DNA of 64,000 bases, from NCBI GenBank assembly GCA_014529385.2, contig CM043953.1:77866872-77930871 (forward strand). Reading direction: 5' to 3'. The position numbers and the translations under genes are program-made. This stretch comes from Adiantum capillus-veneris (taxonomy: Eukaryota > Streptophyta > Polypodiopsida > Polypodiales > Pteridaceae). Positions 44,403 to 55,622 of this stretch are shown here, in pieces. Within the stretch, counting starts at the first letter, position 1, and every line of letters starts with the position of its first letter. Under the pieces are notes generated by a model, which saw only the letters and a program-made list of their open reading frames with translations, made no database searches and was not told the DNA's origin.

Positions 44403-44969
44403 TTGATGGAAGCTCAACAAAATTTTTTAGACCTCTACTACGATGCAACATATAATTTAGATGAATACTTAGCTACCTTAGAAGATTCGGGGTCAGAAAA
44501 AGAACATGTGAGAGCTAAGCTACTCTTGAAAAGAGGGGAGGAATTTTTTTTTGACTTTCCCAATCAAAAATCAAGAAGGAAAAAATGGTATAGACAAAAA
44601 AGAGACACCAAAAACGTGAAAGCTAGACCTATGCCATCAGTCTCCAATAGGACACAATTCCTGATGCAGATAGAGGCACATGATTGTGCCAAGGACAAAA
44701 TCATTGGTAGATATCCTTCAAACGAAAACCCAAAAATGTCAAAAAAATCAAGAAAAACGAGGAAGGATACTCAAGCAAAACCAAAGAAACTGGAAAAGGA
44801 GCCAACCATGACACGAGTTGAGCCAAAAAAGAAATATCAAGAGTTGAAAAAATCTCTAAAGGAGATATATACGACTGAAATGGAGACCACAAAAGAGGTT
44901 AGTAAAGATGTAATGCCAGTGTTCCATCCCATTACAAGAAGTATACTCTCCAAGATCAAAAAATCATAG
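44403..44969 (+). pseudogene. Basic spacer ORF between protease and RT of element E
   Basis: An open 188-codon frame is acidic at the start (LDEYLATLEDSGSEKEHV) and very lysine-rich after residue 90 (MSKKSRKTRKDTQAKPKKL). It is an unstructured linker or nucleic-acid binding segment. No family is recognised. Confidence 0.5.
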
Positions 44970-45059
44970 TCTAAACAACCTGTTAGGGAATTACGGAAAC
45001 AGGGCGAGTCCTACGAAGGGCCCGAAAACGCTAAAAAGGTAGATCTGGCTGAACCAAGG

Positions 45060-46085
45060 AAGGAACCTAGACCTCCTTACATTGCAAATGACCTAACAGA
45101 AGAAGAAGAAGAGCTTTTGCTAAGCTTACTCAAAGAATACCGTGATATCTTTGCTTGGTTATGCAAGGATCTCAAGGGTGTTGATCCAAAAATCTGCTAA
45201 TATATCATACCCGTGAAAGATGATGCGAAACCAAGTAGACAAAGGCCATACACGTATAATGAAACATTTTCCAGGAAGATAAAAGAAGAGATTGAAAAAA
45301 TAAAGGAAGCCAAATTCATTTACGAAATTGAACACACAGATTGGGTATTTCCAATTCTAGTAGTACCCAAGAAGACTGGAAAATTACGAGTGTGTTAATC
45401 TCAAAAAAGTGAATGCAGCTACCATTAGAGACAACTTTTCTCTTCCAATCACTGAGCATGTTTTAGAACGAGTTTCAAGAAAAGAAGCTTACAGCTTCTT
45501 AGATGAATTTTTGGGATACAATCAACTTTTGGTTGATCCAAAAGACTAGCATAAAACTGCTTTTGCAACAGAATGGGGTATTTTTGCCTATTGGGCCATG
45601 CCGTTTGGGTTAACTAATGCTCCAACCACATTTCAAAGGCTGATGAGCCATGATTTTAAAGAATATCTAAGGAAATTCTTGGAAGTATATATGGATGATC
45701 TCTGTGTACGTTCATCAATCTAAGCTAATCATTTTGAACACCTCAAAAAGGTATTAAAAAAATGTAGACTTTATAGGATTTTCTTAAATCTTGAAAAGTG
45801 CACATTCATGGGTAGACAAGGAGAAATTCTTGGACATATAGTGTCTAAAAATGGCATAGATACTGATATTGAAAAAATTCATGTCATTGCTGATTTTCCT
45901 AGACAAAAAATAGTTAAGGGAGTACAAGCCTTCATGGGACATTGTGGATATTACAGACGGTTCATCTACATATACGCTATAATTGCAAAACCCATGTATA
46001 GCTTGATTACACACTTTGAGTGGACCGAGGCATGTGAACAATCCTTCATGAAGCTTAAGCAAGCTTCACCTCAGCTCCAATATTG
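45060..46085 (+). pseudogene. Reverse transcriptase of element E
   Basis: The pieces KEPRPPYIANDLTEEEEEL and AKPSRQRPYTYNETFSRKI, then FPILVVPKKTGKLRVC, form the RT start. AFATEWGIFAYWAMPFGLT and the catalytic VYMDDLCVRSS (near 45690) follow. EILGHIVSKNGIDTDIEKI and VQAFMGHCGYYRRFIYIYA close the domain. Five or more stops and frameshifts break it. Confidence 0.85.
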
Positions 46086-46567
46086 AAAGCACCAGATTGG
46101 AATAAGATATTCCACATACATGTAGATGCTTGCAATTTTTCCATCGGTTGTATACTAGCTCAACCAGGAGATGGGAAAATTGACTTTTCTATTTCTTATG
46201 CTAGCCAACAATTGAACATGGCAGAAAAGAATTACACTACCACTGAAAGGGAAGGATTAGGAATGATCTATGCCATTAAAAAGTACAGACATTACCTATT
46301 AGCCAACAAGTTTGTGTTCTTTGTGGACCACCAAGCTTTATTATACTTAGTCAACAAGCCATGCAGCACAGAAAGAATAGTGAGATGGTTCATCATTCTT
46401 CTAGAATTTGATTTTACTGTGGTTGTAAAAAAGGGAACTACACATCAACGAGCAGATCATTTGTCAAGGATTGTTTCAGGAGAATCACCTAAAGGGGTAG
46501 ATGATGATCTACCAAATGCCTATTTGTTCTCCGTGGAAATGATACCTCGATGGTCGGAGGCCTATTT
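46083..46567 (+). pseudogene. RNase H of element E, truncated at the junction
   Basis: ILKAPDWNKIFHIHVDACN, SISYASQQLNMAEKNYTTT, REGLGMIYAIKKYRHYLLA and KFVFFVDHQALLYLVNKPC match gypsy RNase H, with the catalytic D, E and D present. The linker HQRADHLSRI before the integrase is present. The frame then runs into LTR sequence at 46568, so no integrase follows. Confidence 0.85.
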
Positions 46568-47161
46568 CATGGAGGGCAATAGCCCAAAAATGCAAGTAGA
46601 TGGCCGCCCGGGAGCAATGGAAGCCGCCCACTATGATGCTATAAGCTGGCCACCCATAGCTTGAATTAAAGTGGCCGCCCAATACTTAAAACTAGGGCAT
46701 AAAAAGTGTGAACAAAGGGAATAGGAAAGAAAAATTTAGCGCGAGCAGCATGGCGACAATGCTGCAAGGAAGATGAGATCTCGTAGGGGCTTACGATGCT
46801 TTGATGATTCCGCCACAGAAACAAAATTTGTAGAACAGGCCGAGGCGATGCCTTTCGGCGCCACTCTCATCAATATTTATGCTACTCCGGAATCCGACCT
46901 GCCATGTCATTACTTTAATTCACGCACCACATTAGTCACGGCGCTGTGACTGATGGGCTGGGAAAAGAATAGGGTAAGCAAACGAGGGCAAGAGGGATTA
47001 AAAGCCAAGGAAGATGTAGAGAAGGAGCCAATGCGAGGAAAAAAGAGAGGAGAAGCGAGGTGAGACAAGGGAGGAAGGCGAGCCTGAACTAGGCAAGCAG
47101 GAAACGAGGAGAAGAGGAGGCATAACGAAGGGGGGTTTGAGCTCGAAGCAAGAAAATCAAG

Positions 47162-47223
<62 letters not shown>

Positions 47224-47751
47224 GCTTGATTGAAAGCCAACGAGTGAACGAAGGGAAAAAGGCAAGAAAAGGAGTTGGAGCTCGGCAAGGAAAGCTGACT
47301 TGAAGCTTGTAAGCGGTAATTAAGGCAGAGTAAAGCATATAAAGCAGTGAGCATGAAAATTGAAACAGCGAATAGAATTGAAACTTGCAGATACCAAGGC
47401 AATTGAAGCAGATAATTCAAAGACAGTATAAAGCCACAAGCGGAAATTTCCACAACCGTCATCATATAGAGATTGAATTAACATTCTATTAAGTCCGGTG
47501 TCGTTAACTGTCCGATTAATTTTGTAAAGCGGGAGCCTAAACTCCTCGTTAGCAGATGATCCAAGTGACGGTGCTATTAACAGCCCGCCTTGGCGTAAGG
47601 ACTAAGTTGTACTCAAAGTAATATTCAATTAATTGATGATTGCGGTGATTGGCAGAGTTGTCATTGTCTCTTGTTCTCTCTCTTTCACACCTCCCACAGC
47701 TAGAGGCCCAGCGCCTGCCCGGCTCACGTAGCGAACACATATCCCCCGACA
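46568..47751 (+). repeat. 5' LTR (partial) of the gag-only element
   Basis: It matches 51314-52458 from CATGGAGGGCAATAGCCC to CCCCCGACA. It lacks the first ~960 bp of the 3' LTR, including its TATA box, so this copy has no complete promoter. Confidence 0.85.
47165..47221. repeat. (CT)n microsatellite in 5' LTR
   Basis: A 57-bp pure CT run. The equivalent run in the 3' LTR is only 25 bp, which shows the microsatellite changed length after insertion. Confidence 0.97.
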
Positions 47752-47755
47752 TCTT

Positions 47756-47773
47756 TGGTGAACCCAACGTGAA
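47756..47773 (+). other. Putative primer-binding site of the gag-only element
   Basis: TGGTGAACCCAACGTGAA begins four bases after the LTR end and would pair with a tRNA 3' end ending GGGTTCACCA. The tRNA identity was not determined. Confidence 0.5.
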
Positions 47774-47796
47774 ACGAGCCAGGGTGGGAGGTAAAG

Positions 47797-49788
47797 ATGG
47801 AGAATTTAGAGAAGATGATGAAGATGATAGCAGAATTAAGTGCGAACGATTTTGATGATAAGTCAATAGTTCCAGATTTTTCAAAGATGCTTCAATTGGT
47901 TCAAGGATCTCTGCTTGAAATAGAGACCGTAAAGAAGAAAAATCAAATCGATGAAGCTTTGGATGCAGCTTTAGATGCAATATACGACGAGAGACGACTT
48001 TTTGATGGATACGATCCAGAGGGCTACCTTGAGTGCTATGAGCTGGAAACCAAGGTAAGAGGGATACCAGAAGAATTGATGATCAAATCTTTTGAGCAGT
48101 CAGTGAGTTCAGATGTGAAGGAGCAGATTCAAGAGGTTACCAGAGCTTGCAACGATGACCGGGAGTATTTCAAAGAATCTATTGCACAAGCACGTTATGA
48201 GGAGTATGAAATCTATCAAGAACAGAGTTCAAGTCTACCGGATTACACAGATATCCGAGGACAAGTACGATCAAAGTTAGAAGCTGTGATTGATGAGTTT
48301 ATTCTGCAGGATGCTACCTTCTTACAGGCTAATGATGAAGACATAGTTGAAGCTGTGTATGCAAAGTTGGGTTTTGCAGATGTTGTGCATGAAGTAGAAG
48401 TCCTTGACGGTGAGTCTCTACAGCCTCAAACTACGCAGGGTGAATTTTTCAAAGAACATGTACCTGTAGTACAGGAAGGAAAGAAATCATGGGGTCAAGA
48501 CAATGAATTGGCTAAAGCTCATGAAGATGTGCAGGTGAATGAGTGCAGTCGTATTCAGGTAGACATGCGGGAAGATTCAGTTACAGCTGATACTTTTGCT
48601 ATTGAACCAAAATTTGAGCAAATTTTTTTTGGTATAGATTCTACCATAGAGGTGATTGAAGATACTGGTACAGGTTTTGCCAAAGAGTTGATTAATGATA
48701 CAGATGTTATGGGTCAAAGCAAGGCTGATGTTGAGAGCAGCAAGACCATGTATTTTGGTATACCAGATTTGCTGAATTTGGATGTACCAGATTTTGAGGA
48801 CTTGGCTAAGCAAGAGTATGTGCTTGATTCAGAGGGGGTGCAGACTCCTTCAATGACAAGTTTTTGTGAAGCACCGCTACCAAATTGGAAAACTGAACTT
48901 GAATGTGATGATGATGAATCAGAGGGGGTGCAGACTCCTTCTCTACTGACAAGTTTCTGTGACCTGGAGCTACCGATCTGGCAGACTGATCCTAAATTTG
49001 ATGCTGGTGATTTAGAGAGGGAGCAAACTTCTTCTCTATCAAGTATTTGTGAGACAGGACCCACACTATGGCAAAATGATCATGAACTTGATGATGCTCA
49101 TTCAGAGTAGGATGATACTGAGATGTACAGGATTGAGGAACCTTCTGAAGCGGTGGACCTAGATCTTATATGCTTATTGGATGAAGCTTTGGAAGGGTTC
49201 TCAAATACAGAGGCTAAGGATACCAATCAATCCAAATTCATGCGTGAGAAAGTCCGTTCATATTCAGCAAATGATGAACTTATGCAATTGTTAGATGATG
49301 CTCTACTTGATTTTGAGCCTCTACAAGATAGAGAATTGTTTTCAGATGCATCTTTTGAGCCTAATGAAGAGGATTTTACCAGAGACTTGATGTATTTAGA
49401 TATGCATGATTGGGATTCCAATACTAGTGAGAGTGAAGGCGTATTGCCAATTGCACAGAGGATATGGCAATATCTGATGCTACCTGATGCTATATGGAAT
49501 CTGATATTACCCTATGATGTAGGGGATTTTGAGCTAGCTTTTGACCCAGGAGGTGACATATATATGCATGATCCTGGGCAATTGACTTATATGCCATATG
49601 ATCCATGCGGTTTTCATGAAGATTTGTGGATTAATGTATGTTTATGCTCTACTGATTGGAAATTATTGTATGATCCCTATGATCCTGGAGGATGGTCCAA
49701 ATTTTTTCAAGGAATGCTCACAGTGGGGCAATTGATTGGTTTTCCGTTTGATCCCGGGGGGCTACTAAAGTGCCATTTGCAGATTTGA
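47797..49788 (+). pseudogene. Gag-like protein of the gag-only element, one in-frame stop
   Basis: The first open part is 437 codons (47797-49110). After a single TAG the same frame continues to 49788, giving about 663 codons. The N-terminal part reads GYDPEGYLECYELETKVRG then IPEELMIKSFEQSVSSDVK, which resembles a retrotransposon gag capsid. The middle is acidic. Residues 345-435 hold three repeats of about 35 residues, each with SEGVQTPS-like, TSFCE-like and LPxWQTD-like segments. The C-terminal part has repeated DPGG motifs (AFDPGGDIY, DPYDPGGWS, FPFDPGG). No zinc knuckle, protease or RT is seen. The start is the ATG 40 bp after the primer site. Confidence 0.6.
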
Positions 49789-50348
49789 AGAGTACCGGCT
49801 ATCTGATGTAGCAGGTTGCATGGTACAAGGTTTTTTTTTTCTAGATTTATGCTGAGTCAGAACAATTTTGGTTATGCGTTCAATAAGATCACATGGCTGG
49901 CATCGAGTGGACTTCTTTGGACAATTGATGAAGTATCTTCACATCTATTGAGTTGGTTCTGCTAGCAGAACTTGAAGTAAAGGACTTGACGGCCATTCCA
50001 TGTGCAGACAGAGCAAGGCATACTTGAGCTTGACAGGATTCCTTAAGAGAGAACTTAATGGTCAAGCCATGTGCATCATTAACTAGAGCACTTGAGTCTG
50101 GCGGGGTTCACTAAGCAAGTTATCCATGATTGAATGCTTTGAAGATACGGCAGATACAGTTCAGAGATTTTTGATGGACAACTACCTAATGATTAAGCTA
50201 GAACATTCATGATAGGGTATAAGCCTTATTTCATTTTTCATACGTTTACCAGTTACGTTAGTCTGCTGATGATGGCAAAGAGCTTAAGGTACCTGTAGCA
50301 GATGCAGATTGAAGCGCTATTGGCACAGACCGGAGGCTGTGTAGGTTC
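49789..50348 (+). other. Internal 3' region of the gag-only element
   Basis: No gene is supported. It is the non-coding stretch between the gag-like frame and the polypurine tract. Confidence 0.5.
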
Positions 50349-50356
50349 AGAGGGGG
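50349..50356 (+). other. Polypurine tract of the gag-only element
   Basis: AGAGGGGG directly precedes TGAATGTC, the proposed LTR start. Confidence 0.55.
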
Positions 50357-50933
50357 TGAATGTCGTGCAGCTCCACTGCCATGTAGAGAAATGCAAGCTA
50401 AGCTTCTTTGAAGATTACACATTTACTGAGCAGTGATCAAGGCTTGATAACATGCCAGGTTTATTGATTAATGTATGCTAGATGCGGCTTAAAAAGGGCC
50501 AAAAGATGCCTCAATGATGCCAAAAATGAGTATGCTTGCAGTGACCACAAATGGAAGATTATGATCTAGAACTGTAGTGCTTGAAGTTCTCTACCGGCCT
50601 GTCTTTACGGCTCGTCGATACGAGCTACGATGAAGAAGTTATGGCAGTTTAAAGTTCAAGTCGATTGCAGATCCGTACAAGATTGGGCAACTGCAGATGA
50701 GGTGACAGAATTGAAATGCATGCACGGGCTTGAAGTGCTCACTTTGAGGAGCGTGTTGGTCTTTTCAGATCAGCGACGATCGGAGTTACGGTTGCCAAGA
50801 AATGGGCCGTTAAAGATTCACCGAGGGCCCGCTCCATACCAGTTAGGTCCACTTGATCGGAGTGCCGTGTGGGATTTTTATAGCCTCAGCAGGGTTTGTA
50901 TGCATTTTATGCAGTTTGAGAAGTATAAAAGGA

Positions 50934-50942
50934 TTTACAGCT
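50934..50942 (+). promoter_or_regulatory. TATA box of the gag-only element's 3' LTR
   Basis: AGTATAAAAGG lies 577 bp into the proposed LTR, with AATAAA about 115 bp downstream. Confidence 0.55.
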
Positions 50943-51904
50943 CTTCATGCAGAGTCCGGCTTGATAAGATAATATGGCTTGAGGCCAGTGACAGTTGTCG
51001 GCTCTACTGAGCTGGGTAATTTTGGTATTATTTGAGATGTCGGTATGGACAATAAAATTCACGAATATATTGTTAGTCAAGGACTGCTAGGGAAAGATGT
51101 GGTGCTTGGCAATACTTTAGTCGGCATCTATGCCCTAATGTGGTGCCGTTAAGAAAGCACAAAAAGCTCTTGATGAGCTCATCGTTCGAAATGATGTCTT
51201 GTGGAGTGCATTGAGTGCACGAAATGCCAACCTTGCCGGTGCCTTGCTTGATATGAATGTCAAATGTTGTGGGATGCAAGGCCTTGATGGACATATATGT
51301 TCAATGTAGTGACCATGGAGGGCAATAGCCCCAAAATGCAAGCAGATAGCCTCCCGTGAGCAATGGAAGCCGCCCACTATGATGCTATAAGCTGGCCGCC
51401 CATAGCTATTATTACCGCCCAATACTTAAAACTAGGGCATAAAAAGTGTGAACAAAGGGAATAGGAAAGAAAAATTTAGCGCGAGCAGCATGGAGACAAC
51501 GCTGCAAGGAAGATGAGATCTCGCAGGGGCTTACGGTGCTTTGATGATTCCGCCACAGAAACGAAAGTTGTAGAACAGGCCGAGGCAATGCCTTTTGGTG
51601 CCACTCTCATCAAATTTCACGCTGCTCCGGAATCCGACCTGCCATGTCATTACTTTAATTCACGCGCCACATCAGTCACGGCGCCGTGACTGATGGACTG
51701 GGAAAAGAATAGGGTAAGAAAACGAGGGCAAGAGGGATTAAAAGCCAACGAAGATGTAGAGAAGGAGCCAATGCGTGGAAAAAAGAGAGGAGAAGCGAGG
51801 TGAGACAAGGGAGGAAGGCGAGCTTGAACGAGGCAAGCAGGAAACGAGGAGAAGAGGAGGCATAACGAAGGGGGGTTTGAGCTCGAAGCAAGCAAAGCAA
51901 GGCG

Positions 51905-51929
51905 CTCTCTCTCTCTCTCTCTCTCTCTC
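51905..51929. repeat. (CT)n microsatellite in 3' LTR
   Basis: A 25-bp CT run, the shorter partner of the run at 47165-47221. Confidence 0.97.
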
Positions 51930-52458
51930 ATGCTTTATTGAAAGCCAACGAGTGAACGAAGGGAAAAAGGCAAGAAAAGGAGTTAGATCTCGGCAAGGAA
52001 AGCTGACTTGAAGCTTGTAAGCGGTAATTAAGGCAGAGTAGAGCATATAAAGCAGGGAGCATGGAAATTGAAGCAGCGAATAGAATTGAAACTTGCAAAT
52101 TCCAAGGCAATTGAAGCAGATAATTCAAAGACAGTGTAAAGCAACAGGAGGACATTTCCACAACTGTCATCATACAGAGATTGAATTAACATTCTTTTAA
52201 GTCCGGTGTCATTAACGGCTCGGTTAATACTGTAAAGCGGGAGCCTAAACTCCTCGTTAGCAAATGATCCAGTGACGGTGCTGTTAACAGCCCGCCTTGG
52301 CGTAAGGACTAAGTTGTACTCAAAGTAATATTCAATTAATTGATGATTGCGGTGATTGACAGAGTTGTCATTGTCTCTTGTTCTCTCTCTTTCACACCTC
52401 CCACAGCCAGAGGCCCGGCGCCTGCCCGGCTCATGTAGCGAACACATATCCCCCGACA

Positions 52459-53208
52459 ACGTGGCCGATTCCAACCAGGTATGGGCAGAGGTAGAGGACG
52501 AGGCAAATTCCAGAACATGAGCATGAAGTGCTACACTTGTGGGAAGTATGGCCATTTTGCAGCCCAATGCCCAGATGCACCTGCAACTACTACTACTGAG
52601 GCTAAGGCACCAGAGCCAGTCCCAGTCAGGGTAGTTACTAGAAGCAAGGGTGTAGTCATTGAAGATATCCCAGACACTTCAGAAGGAACAGTCAATCCTA
52701 ACAGCAGCAAGTGGACTCAACAAAGAGAAATTTGGAAAGCCAAAGGTAAAGAAAAGGTGGTAGATGAGTGGCAAGAGCAGAGGGAACTAGCGGCTAAAAT
52801 CACGGAGGATTTACCCAAGAAGCTGCCAGAGTAGCCAGAAAGTTTCAAAGCTAGAGTCATTCAGAGGATACCAGCCCAATTGACTGATAAAGATCAGTCA
52901 GTACCGGCCATAACTGAGACCATGCTGGCTGTGGTACGTGTATTAGCTGATGAATTGGGAGTGGATGGAAAGAGTGGAAGCACTGCAAAAGAGGAATGGC
53001 AGTGTGAAGATACCAGTTCTTCAAGATTTGACAATCAGTCTGACCAAGAGACAGAAGAAATTCATGTGAAAATTTGTGATAGAATTTAGAAGCTGACTGT
53101 AGAGCTAGAGGATATAAAAAAAACCTTGCCTAAGGTGGCCAACTTTATCAGACAGCGCAGGAAAGTTGAGGCAGAGGCCAGAACAGTGGACCTGACGGCC
53201 GTCTGAGA
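52459..53208 (+). pseudogene. Gag C-terminus of element F with CCHC zinc knuckle
   Basis: A basic GRGRGRGKFQ stretch is followed by CYTCGKYGHFAAQC, a complete CX2CX4HX4C knuckle. Then come KAPEPVPVRVVTRSKGVVI and a charged linker. One stop at 52832 splits it from 52880-53089. The knuckle would bind genomic RNA. Confidence 0.85.
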
Positions 53209-54012
53209 TGATGAGTTCCACTTATTTAGGTGGACTACAAGGTTAGGAAGCAGTGGGAACCTCTCTCAAGTGTTATCCTGGATAGAGGAGTAGGAGTCAA
53301 CATAATGGGAGTCCATCTTCAACAAAGAATGGGTATCACTAATATGAAACCAGCACCATTCAAAGTACGAATGGTAGATCATAGAGTCCTACAGGCGATA
53401 GGTATGATTGAAAATATGAAGATAAGAGTTGGGAGGGAGAAATTCAAAACCAGTTTCTTAGTCCTGGATGTGCAAGGGGCCTATGGGATGCTACTAGGGC
53501 GCACATGGTTGAGAACAATGCATGCTGTTCATGACTATACAAACCAAACATTAACCATAGAAGGGACCAGTGGAAGAATCCAAATCCAAACAAACAATAC
53601 TAGGAGCTGGAGAAAGGAACTGAGGTCGAAGGAGTTATGTCAGAAGTACAGGGCCAAGAAGATCGAGCAAATGCTAGCGGCCATGAACATATTCCCTTTG
53701 GCAGAGATTGACTTGAATGTAGTCTTGCTTAATAAAGAGCAGGCTGACAAGCAGAAGAGACAATTCCTTGATCAGTTTACTGAACTCAATACAGGGGAAG
53801 GAACAATTCAGCTAACTGGAAGGATGGTGGAACCAACTGATACTGGTATAGTAGAGGAACCAGTATGTTCTGAAGCGTATCGAGTGGATCAGAATACTGA
53901 TTCAAAAACAATGGACCATCCTGGGATTACGTTGAAGAATCGACCAAACGAAAAGGAGGCGGGCCAAACTGGTTGCTTCCAGACGACCAAGAAGTGGAAG
54001 AGTGGAACCTAG
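53209..54012 (+). pseudogene. Retropepsin of element F
   Basis: VILDRGVGVNIMGVHLQQRM is the active-site region with DRG where DSG/DTG is usual, so activity is doubtful. MIENMKIRVGREKFKTSFL, LDVQGAYGMLLGRTWLRTM and HAVHDYTNQTLTI complete the fold. The frame is open for 260 codons and overlaps the RT frame by 40 bases. Confidence 0.8.
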
Positions 54013-55060
54013 GATCGGAGGATAATCCTAGGATGATCAAGGTCAACAAGCACCTCAACCCGTTAATGAAGGAAAAGGCACGGAAAATGTTCCAGAACTA
54101 TAAAGATGTGTTTACTTGGGAACATACAGATCTGAAGGGAGTAGATCTTGAAGTATGTCAACACCGAATACCGCTGAAACCAGATGCTAGGCCAGTACGA
54201 TTGCAAAGATACCGGATGAACCCCAACTATGCAAAGAAATTCAAGGAGGAGATTGATAATCTTCTCAAGGCTCGGTTCATCACAGAAGTGGCAAGCAGTG
54301 ATTGGCTATTTCCCATAATCGTCGTTCCCAAGAAGAATGGAAAATTAAGAGTTTGTGTTGACTATAGGAAACTAAACGCCCAAACTATTAAAGATCCATT
54401 TCCCTTGCCTTGCAGGATATGAGATGTATAGTTTCATGGATGGTTATAGCGGCTATAACCAGTTACATATCGCTCCTAAAGATAGCGCCAAGACCACTTT
54501 TATCACTGAGTGGGGAGCTTTCATGTATTTGGTGATGCCTTTTGGCCTGTGCAATGCACCAGCTACCTTTCAACGGTGTATGGAGATGTTTAATGAATTC
54601 CTTCATCGGTTCCTCGCCATTTTCATGGATGACTTTACTGTCTATTCAGATGAGTAAAAGCACCTCCTATTCCTAGAAATGGTTTTCAAACTCTATCAGG
54701 AGAAGCGGATTTATTTGAATCCATTCAAATCTGTTTTTCTAGTATGGAAGGGACAGCTACTAGGACATGTGGTTTCCCGCAATGGAATAGAGATGGACAA
54801 TGACAAAATTCAGTGTCTTCAGCAAGCTAAAGCACCCAGAACTGCTTCATAGTTGAGCTCTTTCTTGGGTTATGTGAATTTATATAGAAGATTTGTACAT
54901 AAGTTTGCTTCTCAAGCGGTACCACTATATGAGCTTACAAAGAAGACCAGTAAGTTCAACTGGACTGCTGAATGCGAGGAGAGCTTCCAGAATCTGAAAA
55001 AATCCATTACTAGTAAATCAGTCCTTAGGCAGCCAAACTAGGATAGTATTTTCCACGTAC
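53973..55060 (+). pseudogene. Reverse transcriptase of element F
   Basis: VFTWEHTDLKGVDLEVCQH, RLQRYRMNPNYAKKFKEEI and FPIIVVPKKNGKLRVCVDY lead to a frame break near 54420. GYSGYNQLHIAPKDSAKTT, TEWGAFMYLVMPFGLCNAP and the catalytic IFMDDFTVYSDE follow. After a stop come GQLLGHVVSRNGIEMDNDK and LSSFLGYVNLYRRFVHKFA. Four stops or frameshifts are present, but the sequence is otherwise well kept. Confidence 0.9.
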
Positions 55061-55622
55061 ATGTAGATGCTTCGGGATTGGCAATGGGGGCAATATTAAC
55101 TCAGACAGACGGAAGAACTGATTATCCGGTTTATTTTTCCAGTCTCGCAGATTCAGTCAAGTTGAACAAGGCTATACAACTACTGAGAGAGAAGCCCTTG
55201 GAATGGTTTTCAACGCTACAAAGTTCAGGCATTACCTGCTGGGAAAATTATTCCATTTTTATGTGGACCATCAGGCTCTTCTGTTTTTGATTAATAAATT
55301 CATTATTCAAGGCAGGCTGATAAGATGGATGATGTTCCTAATGGAGTTTGAATTCAAAATTTTCCATAAGCCTGGCAGAAACCATTGTGGAGCTGATTTT
55401 CTCTCAAGAAATACGGAAAGATATTCAGAATCACCCTTGAGAGATGAACCAGTGGATGCTAATTTATTTCAGTTAGAGGCAGAAGAATTAGTTGATCCTG
55501 AATGGTATGAAATTTATCAATTTCTTTCTCAAGGTGCCTTTCCAAAGGATTGGAAGCAGAATCATAAGAAAGCTCTGATCATAAAAAGCCTGAAATTTAC
55601 TATCATAGGAGGATTACTTTAG
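55061..55622 (+). pseudogene. RNase H of element F
   Basis: IFHVHVDASGLAMGAILTQ starts the domain. One frameshift near 55200 leads to MVFNATKFRHYLLGKLFHF, YVDHQALLFLINKF and RNHCGADFLSRNTERYSES. The catalytic D and D are present. The E lies in the TEREALG-like stretch at the break. Confidence 0.85.

Larger units (their letters stand above)
37460..46567 (+). mobile_element. Ty3/gypsy element E (Athila/Tat-like primer site), 3' end deleted
   Basis: LTR (37460-38376), primer-binding site, 1.8-kb leader with iterated palindromes, gag with zinc knuckles, retropepsin, spacer ORF, RT and RNase H follow in the normal order on the plus strand. Integrase and 3' LTR are missing, because the frame runs at 46567/46568 into the LTR of another element. 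All frames carry stops. Confidence 0.8.
46568..52458 (+). mobile_element. Gag-only LTR element (TR-GAG-like), 5' LTR truncated
   Basis: 46568-47751 and 51314-52458 are direct repeats that differ mainly in the length of a CT run. They flank a 3.5-kb internal region with one gag-like frame and no pol. A polypurine tract at 50349-50356 implies that the true 3' LTR starts at 50357 and that the 5' copy has lost about 960 bp. Terminal-repeat elements coding only gag (TR-GAG) are known in plants; assignment to that group is inference. The right LTR end abuts the gag of element F. Confidence 0.75.
50357..52458 (+). repeat. 3' LTR of the gag-only element
   Basis: The TG start follows the polypurine tract and the CCCCGACA end is identical to the 5' copy. 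The last 1145 bp repeat the 5' LTR. The first 957 bp are unique here and contain a TATA box (50934) and an AATAAA (51051), as a U3/R region should. The frame 50630-51010 has no recognisable domain and overlaps U3, so I do not call it a gene. Confidence 0.65.

Noticed and set aside
50630-51010. A 126-codon frame in the gag-only element
   Set aside because: It lies across the proposed U3 region with its TATA box, and it has no domain.
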